From contig CALLLZ010000265.1 in the NCBI GenBank assembly GCA_938008005.1, positions 1 through 20,333 of the forward strand: 20,333 bases of DNA. The letters run 5' to 3'. The notes under the pieces are model-generated. The model had not been told where the DNA came from and made no database searches. It was given only the letters and a program-made list of their open reading frames with translations. Below are positions 14,874 through 20,333 of the stretch, piece by piece (the first letter of the stretch is position 1; each line of letters starts with the position of its first letter). This stretch comes from an uncultured Marinicella sp. (GTDB taxonomy: Bacteria; Pseudomonadota; Gammaproteobacteria; Xanthomonadales; Marinicellaceae). Both the position numbers and the translations under genes were made by a program.

Positions 14874-15272
14874 ATGAAAAACACCTTAAAAAAAAACGTC
14901 CAAGATGAAGCAGAAATAAATATCACACCAATGATGGATGTGGTATTTATTATGCTCATATTCTTTATAGTCACCACTTCTTTTGTCAAAGAAACCGGCA
15001 TTGGCATCAGCCATGGAAACGCCTCTTTAAAGCCAAATGACAACCATATAAAGATAGCAACCATTAGACTTGACACAACTGGATATTCAGTCAATGGTCA
15101 AAACGTTTCACTAAACGGTATAGAAGCCAGGATATCGCAGCTCAAAGCCAGCAATCCAAAACTCCATGCTCAATTATTTTCGGCCAAAGAAATCGAAATT
15201 GCCACACTGGTTCGGGCAGTAGAACAAGTCAAAGAATTAAATATTGCTCAGTTATCGGTCGGTACTTACTGA
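14874..15272 (+). CDS. ExbD/TolR-family protein, orphan
   Basis: 132 residues with the family layout: a short cytoplasmic N-terminus, one membrane helix (about 23-38, VVFIMLIFFIVTTSFV) preceded by INITPMMD, and a periplasmic domain. Asp22 in PMMDVVF is the membrane aspartate essential for proton-driven work in ExbD and TolR. The C-terminal periplasmic part (SVNGQNVSLNG... and VEQVKELNIAQLSVGTY) fits the family's small alpha/beta domain. ExbD works with ExbB (TolR with TolQ) in the inner membrane to energise TonB or Tol, yet no ExbB/TolQ or TonB gene is adjacent; its partner must lie elsewhere. It is divergent from the ECF operon and converges with the racemase gene, only 4 bases apart. The ATG has a poor Shine-Dalgarno. 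Confidence 0.88.
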   Translation: MKNTLKKNVQDEAEINITPMMDVVFIMLIFFIVTTSFVKETGIGISHGNASLKPNDNHIKIATIRLDTTGYSVNGQNVSLNGIEARISQLKASNPKLHAQLFSAKEIEIATLVRAVEQVKELNIAQLSVGTY

Positions 15273-15276
15273 TACA

Positions 15277-15975
15277 TTAGAGGCAAGAAATGGCATGATT
15301 TACTGCCAACTTTATATGTTCATGGGTGGCATCAATTAAGGTTACCGAAGTATCATGTTGTTGCACCAATAAACCAATTTCGGTACAAGCCAAAACAATG
15401 GCTTCAGCCCCTTGATCAGCCAATTTATCTATCACCTTTAAGTATTGTTGCTTCGCATTGGCATTGAAATGCCCTTTACAAAGTTCGTCAAAAATAATTT
15501 GATTCATTACAAAACATTCTTCTGCATTGGGAACGAGGGCTTTCACACCATATTTTGATTTCAATCTTGAGGTGTAAAAATCCTGTTCCATGGTGAATGC
15601 AGTACCCAACAACCCCACTTTTTTTATAGATTTTATCGCTTCAGAGCGCCCCACTGCATCTGCAATATGTAACAAAGGTACATCTATTGCTTGTTCAATC
15701 ACCGGGGCGAGCTTATGCATGGTATTGGTGGCAATAACAATAAAATCTGCGCCGGCTGACTGCAGTTGTAAACAGTGTCTGACTAAGACTTTACCAATAA
15801 CAGACCACTCGCCTCGAACCATCAACTGTTCAATCGGTGCAAAGTCAACATTAATCATGACAATTGAAGCTGAATGGAGACCACCAAGTTGTTGGTTGAT
15901 TTGTTGGTTCAATTCACGGTAGTAAACTTGGCTGCTTTCCCAGCTCATTCCTCCCAGTAAACCAATGGTTTTCAT
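15277..15975 (-). CDS. Aspartate/glutamate racemase family amino-acid racemase (YgeA-like)
   Basis: 232 residues of the Asp/Glu/hydantoin racemase superfamily. The N-terminus MKTIGLLGGMSWESSQVYYRE is that of the family's amino-acid racemases. The two catalytic positions are visible: Thr83 in ATNTMH and Cys197 in LACTEI, the same numbering and Thr/Cys pair known for E. coli YgeA-type enzymes, rather than the usual Cys/Cys of classic aspartate and glutamate racemases. This suggests a cofactor-independent racemase with YgeA-like substrate range; the actual amino acid cannot be told. It is the last gene of the proS group, 35 bases after the methyltransferase stop, and has no clear Shine-Dalgarno. 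D-amino acids so made could go into peptidoglycan or be released. Confidence 0.9.
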   Translation of the reverse strand: MKTIGLLGGMSWESSQVYYRELNQQINQQLGGLHSASIVMINVDFAPIEQLMVRGEWSVIGKVLVRHCLQLQSAGADFIVIATNTMHKLAPVIEQAIDVPLLHIADAVGRSEAIKSIKKVGLLGTAFTMEQDFYTSRLKSKYGVKALVPNAEECFVMNQIIFDELCKGHFNANAKQQYLKVIDKLADQGAEAIVLACTEIGLLVQQHDTSVTLIDATHEHIKLAVNHAISCL

Positions 15976-16010
15976 GGTTTCGTTAATTCAGTCTGCCACA
16001 TACAGCAAAA

Positions 16011-16595
16011 TCACTTCATCCAAGTATAAATACGCATCGGCGGGATGTTCTTAAACTCCACTTTTTTGAAGGTATACTCGCCAAACAAAGGCTCGGCTAA
16101 TTTACTGACATGATCGCGTAGTTGATAAGCCAGAAAAATTCCACCAGGTTTCAAGGCTTCGTGAATCGATTGTATTATGGCTTTGTCCATGCCTTTGGGC
16201 AAGGTCGTAAATGGTATCCCAGAAATAATCACATCTGCTGACTCCCAGTCTTGCTCATCCATAATCTCTACCAAATTCTGCGCACCTTTATCACTGATAA
16301 CCAATCGTTCATCATCAATGGTCTTTCGCATGTGTTCGATAAATTTCTGATTGATCTCAACACTGATCAATTGTGCATCATCAGTCATGTATTTCAGAAT
16401 TCCTTTGGTCGTTCCACCTGTTCCAGGCCCCAATTCCATGATGTGCTTGGCATCACTTAAATGCGCGCATTTGGCTACTTCATCAATTAACCAAGGAGAA
16501 GATGGCATAAAGTACGCCACTTGCATAGGGCTCTTTATGGCATGTTTCAAAAACAAGGCCGAATCTTTCAAAGAGTTTTTTACTTTCTTACTCAT
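16011..16595 (-). CDS. Class I SAM-dependent methyltransferase, phospholipid N-methyltransferase (PmtA)-like
   Basis: 194 residues with a Rossmann SAM fold: motif I IMELGPGTGGTTKGIL (from residue 52), acidic E80 in SVEINQKF, and motif IV VIISGIPFTTLP. The N-terminal FLKHAIKSPMQVAYFMPSSPWL resembles the opening of bacterial phosphatidylethanolamine N-methyltransferases of the PmtA type and their relatives, which start with a similar 'PSS' segment. Those enzymes turn phosphatidylethanolamine into methylated forms and phosphatidylcholine at the membrane; other family members modify different substrates, so the exact reaction is inferred. The start overlaps the proS stop as ATGA (16595-16592), so it is translationally coupled to proS. 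Confidence 0.78.
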   Translation of the reverse strand: MSKKVKNSLKDSALFLKHAIKSPMQVAYFMPSSPWLIDEVAKCAHLSDAKHIMELGPGTGGTTKGILKYMTDDAQLISVEINQKFIEHMRKTIDDERLVISDKGAQNLVEIMDEQDWESADVIISGIPFTTLPKGMDKAIIQSIHEALKPGGIFLAYQLRDHVSKLAEPLFGEYTFKKVEFKNIPPMRIYTWMK

Positions 16596-18298
16596 ACCTT
16601 AATTGAGTCCATTAACATAGATTCGATTGTATCACGGCTAACTTTCGTTGGCTCCATATCTGTGCGGTTCCGGTATTCAACTTGATTTTCATCCAAAGAA
16701 CGATCGCCAATGATCACTTGATGTGGAATGCCTAACAATTCAAAATCTGACATCATAAAACCTGGTCTGACTTTGCGGTCATCTAATATTACCTCAATAC
16801 CTTTGGCTTTAAGGTTTTCATATAATTCATCAGCGGCATGTTTAACACGCTCAGATTTCAGGTAATTCATTGGCAATATAGCCACCGAAAATGGTGCAAT
16901 ATTGGCTGGCCAAATGATGCCTTTATCATCATGGTTTTGTTCAATTGCGGCTGCTACCATACGCGTCACACCCATTCCATAACAACCCATTTCCAAGGCT
17001 TGTGACTTACCCTGTTCATTGAGAACAACGGCATTCATGGCTGTAGAGTACTTGTTACCTAGTTGGAAAATATGCCCGACTTCGATACCTCGAGCCACTT
17101 GCAGAGAACCCTCACCATCAGGACTGGGGTCTCCGGCCATTGCATCACGTAAGTCTTCTATTGAATCGAAGTTTGCGTCTCGTTGCCAATTAACACCTGA
17201 AAAGTGAAAATCATTTTCATTGGCACCACAGATAAAGTCATTCATATTGGCCACTGTTCGATCAACAATGATGGTGGCATCTAAACCCCTTACACCAATA
17301 GAGCCTGCTTCACAGCCTGTTATTCCTTTGATTTCTTCTTCATCAAGCATTCTCAGCGGCGATGCGACTGCAGCTAAATTAACGGCTTTGACTTCATTCA
17401 AACTGTGATCTCCACGAACCACTAAAGCCACAGGTTTTTCAACACCTTCAAATAACAATGTTTTTATGGTTTGTTTGTTACATACCTTCAAAAAATCACA
17501 CAATTCATCAATGGTTTTTTGTCCTGGCGTTGATACTTTCTGTAAGTCTTCGGTAGGGGCTTTGCGCTCATTCAACAAACTAACTGCTTCACATTTTTCT
17601 AAGTTAGCAGCATATTCGCCTGTATCTGAATACATAATGGCATCTTCGCCAGAATCGGCAATTACATGAAATTCTTGCGAACCAGAACCTCCAATGGCGC
17701 CAGAGTCTGCCAATACACATCTGAAGTCTAAACCAATGCGATTGATGATGTTGGTGTAAGCTTGTTTCATACTTTGGTACGTCGCCTCTAATGACTCTGG
17801 AGTCAAATGAAACGAGTAAGCATCCTTCATGATAAATTCACGTGATCGCATGACACCAAATCTGGGTCTGATTTCATCTCTGAATTTAGTTTGAACCTGA
17901 TAAAAATTAATCGGTAACTGCTTATAAGAGTTAATTTCATTGCGGACAAAATCTGTCATCACTTCTTCGTGTGTAGGCCCAAAAAAATAATCCCTTTCAG
18001 CACGATCATGAATGGCCAGCAATTGCCCCCCAAAATCTTCTATTCGGCCGCTTTCTTTCCACAACTCTTTGGGCTGGACTGCTGGCATCAACATTTCTAG
18101 CCCACCTGCCGCATTCATTTCTTCTCGGATTATATTTTCAATTTTTTGCAAAACACGCAACCCAAGCGGTGCCCAAGTATATAAGCCTGCTCCAAGCTTG
18201 CGAATCATACCTGTCCTGATCATCAGCTGATGGGAAATTATTTCGGCATCTTGGGGTGTTTCCTTACGTGTAACTAAGTGAAATGCAGTGGTTCTCAT
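16592..18298 (-). CDS. proS: Prolyl-tRNA synthetase, bacterial type
   Basis: 568 residues, the usual length of the bacterial form with the editing insertion. Class II motifs are visible: motif 1 around GAGLYTWAPLGLRVL, motif 2 in TKFRDEIRPRFGVM followed by RSREFIMKDAYSF (137-163), and motif 3 GCYGMGVTR with Arg446. FGPTHEEVMTDF is another conserved segment. The stretch between motifs 2 and 3 (about 225-410, e.g. VVRGDHSLNEVKAVNLA) is the YbaK-like insertion that hydrolyses Ala-tRNA-Pro. The last ~95 residues are the anticodon-binding domain. The enzyme charges tRNA-Pro in the cytoplasm. The ATG at 18298 matches the family start although its Shine-Dalgarno is weak. It is first of a minus-strand run with the methyltransferase and racemase. 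Confidence 0.98.
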   Translation of the reverse strand: MRTTAFHLVTRKETPQDAEIISHQLMIRTGMIRKLGAGLYTWAPLGLRVLQKIENIIREEMNAAGGLEMLMPAVQPKELWKESGRIEDFGGQLLAIHDRAERDYFFGPTHEEVMTDFVRNEINSYKQLPINFYQVQTKFRDEIRPRFGVMRSREFIMKDAYSFHLTPESLEATYQSMKQAYTNIINRIGLDFRCVLADSGAIGGSGSQEFHVIADSGEDAIMYSDTGEYAANLEKCEAVSLLNERKAPTEDLQKVSTPGQKTIDELCDFLKVCNKQTIKTLLFEGVEKPVALVVRGDHSLNEVKAVNLAAVASPLRMLDEEEIKGITGCEAGSIGVRGLDATIIVDRTVANMNDFICGANENDFHFSGVNWQRDANFDSIEDLRDAMAGDPSPDGEGSLQVARGIEVGHIFQLGNKYSTAMNAVVLNEQGKSQALEMGCYGMGVTRMVAAAIEQNHDDKGIIWPANIAPFSVAILPMNYLKSERVKHAADELYENLKAKGIEVILDDRKVRPGFMMSDFELLGIPHQVIIGDRSLDENQVEYRNRTDMEPTKVSRDTIESMLMDSIKV

Positions 18299-18384
18299 GA
18301 AAAATTGTATTAAATAAAACAGCGCCTATCTTAACTGATTCAACAGTTTTCTGCTGCTATTAATCAAGTTGAATCCAATGACTT

Positions 18385-20333
18385 TTATTCTCTGGTATCA
18401 CCACAATAACTGTTGAAAGCAACTGGTATAAGTTTTTCAATGGAACCATTACTGCCCTCAGCGGTAAATTCAAGCTCTGCAGTTTGAGTCAACTTTTCAG
18501 TTCCCACTGATATGATACCTGGATCACTCTCTGTCTTATTAAAAAAACCGTTGCCACCAATAGGTAGAAATACTTCATTGATTATCGATTCAGCACTCAT
18601 CACATCACCACTGGTTGTATTCATTACTCGCCATGTCGGTGATGCCAATCCGTTGGCGTCAGTTACCAGCGATACATTACCTGCTTCATCTACAGTCTTT
18701 TTGTATGTAAAGTCAGCCATAAACATAACTGTTTGTGCTCCTGAATTAAATGCCACAGGCACCCTTCCTTCAGATTTTTCGACGGGGTTAATCAAAGCTA
18801 AATTGTGTAAGTTACAATGTATATTACGTGCTTTTTCAGCAGCAATAATTGGTGTTAGGCTTATCTTTTTATGGGTTTGGTAAAAAGGACTATTGGTATA
18901 AAAATCTGCATCAAACACCTGTGATGAGCCGGTCATATTCATCACTTTTTCCATCACATCAGCGGTCATATTAAACTCATATTCCACGATATTTTTTTTC
19001 AATTCCCCTTGCTCGTCATAAATACGAGACTTTGTGGCCAAACCAATTGGACGTACTGACACGCCTGCCGAGGATAAATCTCCTGTTGGATACATAATGG
19101 CAAACTCGATAAAATCATCTGCAACTGGCTGAATATTTTGTAAAATAAACCATGTTGGATTACCTGCCAAATCTTCAGTAAATACCGCATCAAAATTAAT
19201 GACCTTTGACGTGGGGTTATCAATATCTGGTACCAGCGTTTTGCTTATGACACCCTGTCTTGGAACTTCTGGATTGAACCAAGTGCCATCCATTTCATGA
19301 CTTGGAAAATAGGGGTTTTCTTCAAACGCTGCTGGCTTGGCATATAAATAGTAAACATCCTGACCACCAGTAAATGTGGCCGTATATGCAATATGAGCAC
19401 CCTTGTTGTCTGCAACCATGTCAATGTAGTCCCCCATTTTTCTTTGTACAGGGTAGCCAATAAAGTTTTTGAATGGTTGACTGATGGGCATGTTTTCAGA
19501 AAATGTTATACCACCATCGTACGAGTAACTATAAAACAACCGCGAACTGAGAGGTAAGCCAGTCGCTCGTTCAAACCCGCGAGTATCTAACCAAATTAAA
19601 TCAATACGACCATTGGGAGCCACCGCCATGGTTCCAAACCATTGTCTGTTGCGGGGATCGGTATCTTGGTTAATACGTTTATATGGCTGAAAACTCATTC
19701 CACCATTGATGCTGCGAGCAAAGTTAACATCTAATCTATCGCGCCCTAGCGGATCGATCGAGGAAAAGAAATATACATTCCCTCTGGTGTGTCTGTTGGA
19801 CTTATCGGCTGCCACCCATACTTGGCCCAATAATCCAAAAGGGTTAACATCTCCAGAAGAAATAGGCCCACCTAAGTCAACAGCAGTTACCTGCTCAAAG
19901 TCCGGAAACATTTGTGAGGTCGGATTGTTTGACCTCAATAATTTAATCTCTGATAATTGATCCACATCACCATCACCTCCTGCTACATAAACCTCTCCAT
20001 CAAAACCCACTGCCACAGTACCGAAGACTGGTTTATTACTTATTTGTTCTGGTAACGAAAAACTCATGCCGTTATCAACAGAGTAGTTAAACGTGTTAGG
20101 AAAATGTGGGTTTCCAGCTACATTCCATGCTGCATAAATATTTCCTCGTGACGCACCATCACTTTGATCAATGGCAATCCAGCTTTTATCACCCCCATAG
20201 GCGTTGATTTTATTTTTCCAAGTTTGACCACCATCATCCGACTGCCATTGATCAACCTGAAAAAAATCATCACTTTGGATACCTGGCTCCCCATTGTTGT
20301 CTTTCACCTCCAAACTCTGATAAAAAAATGTAC
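18385..20333 (-). CDS. Asp-box (BNR-repeat) beta-propeller protein, N-terminus beyond the window
   Basis: The frame is open to the window edge, so the start, and probably a signal peptide, lie outside; 648 codons are visible. Counting from the first TTG at 20313, four Asp-box motifs (SxDxGxTW-like) stand out: SDDGGQTW (25-32), SVDNGMSF (78-85), SINGGMSF (201-208) and SYDGGITF (264-271). Such repeats build sialidase-type propellers, common in secreted glycosidases and glycan-binding proteins, but I see no full sialidase arginine triad, so enzyme activity is not supported. About 300 residues follow with no recognised motif, including two cysteines near the ends (NIHCNLHN and SYCGDTRE) that may form a disulfide. 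Likely extracellular or surface protein. It lies 86 bases upstream of proS on the same strand; a shared function is not implied. Confidence 0.8.
   Translation of the reverse strand, partial: TFFYQSLEVKDNNGEPGIQSDDFFQVDQWQSDDGGQTWKNKINAYGGDKSWIAIDQSDGASRGNIYAAWNVAGNPHFPNTFNYSVDNGMSFSLPEQISNKPVFGTVAVGFDGEVYVAGGDGDVDQLSEIKLLRSNNPTSQMFPDFEQVTAVDLGGPISSGDVNPFGLLGQVWVAADKSNRHTRGNVYFFSSIDPLGRDRLDVNFARSINGGMSFQPYKRINQDTDPRNRQWFGTMAVAPNGRIDLIWLDTRGFERATGLPLSSRLFYSYSYDGGITFSENMPISQPFKNFIGYPVQRKMGDYIDMVADNKGAHIAYTATFTGGQDVYYLYAKPAAFEENPYFPSHEMDGTWFNPEVPRQGVISKTLVPDIDNPTSKVINFDAVFTEDLAGNPTWFILQNIQPVADDFIEFAIMYPTGDLSSAGVSVRPIGLATKSRIYDEQGELKKNIVEYEFNMTADVMEKVMNMTGSSQVFDADFYTNSPFYQTHKKISLTPIIAAEKARNIHCNLHNLALINPVEKSEGRVPVAFNSGAQTVMFMADFTYKKTVDEAGNVSLVTDANGLASPTWRVMNTTSGDVMSAESIINEVFLPIGGNGFFNKTESDPGIISVGTEKLTQTAELEFTAEGSNGSIEKLIPVAFNSYCGDTRE

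Overview
The window looks like chromosomal DNA of an AT-rich gram-negative bacterium, most likely a gammaproteobacterium. Reasons: an outer-membrane protein of the TorF/TIGR02001 type lies next to an ammonium transporter, the ABC-F protein aligns closely with E. coli YheS over its full length, and there are ExbD/TolR, PilZ, a hybrid sensor kinase and an ECF sigma operon. I see no tRNA, rRNA, CRISPR, insertion sequence or phage gene, so this looks like ordinary chromosome rich in signalling genes rather than an island. The genus cannot be named from this sequence.

Layout. Positions 1-644 (minus) hold the N-terminal part of an Amt-family ammonium transporter, cut by the window edge. It diverges from a TorF-type porin-like outer-membrane protein (1125-1835, plus) across a 480-bp regulatory gap. 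After a strong hairpin comes a compact three-gene signalling operon (1914-4712, plus): a membrane-bound CheA-like histidine kinase, a single-domain CheY-like receiver and a CheX-like phosphatase. All three are translationally coupled, and a terminator-like hairpin closes the unit. A gene-poor stretch (4713-5358) follows. Next are a PilZ-domain protein (5359-5745, minus) and a small membrane protein (6041-6277, minus), then the ABC-F ATPase YheS (6452-8314, plus) converging on a membrane acyltransferase (8435-9625, minus).

The second half begins with an 860-residue hybrid kinase that carries a whole phosphorelay (HisKA, HATPase, receiver, HPt; 9942-12524, minus). Next is a minus-strand operon of an unrecognised secreted protein (13792-14694), an ECF sigma factor (13224-13754) and a one-helix membrane protein that is probably its anti-sigma factor (12812-13222). 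It diverges from an orphan ExbD/TolR gene (14874-15272) across a short region with an 11-bp direct repeat and a 7-bp inverted repeat. ExbD converges with a minus-strand group: proS (16592-18298), a PmtA-like methyltransferase overlapping it by 4 bp, and an Asp/Glu racemase-family enzyme. A large Asp-box beta-propeller protein (18385 to the window end, minus) lies upstream of proS and is truncated by the edge.

The most interesting parts are the CheA-like/CheY/CheX module, which has no visible output or CheW domain, and the ECF locus, whose anti-sigma candidate lacks a zinc motif and whose promoter region has unexplained repeats. Neither is proven to be new. Both are assembled from known domain families in an arrangement worth checking.
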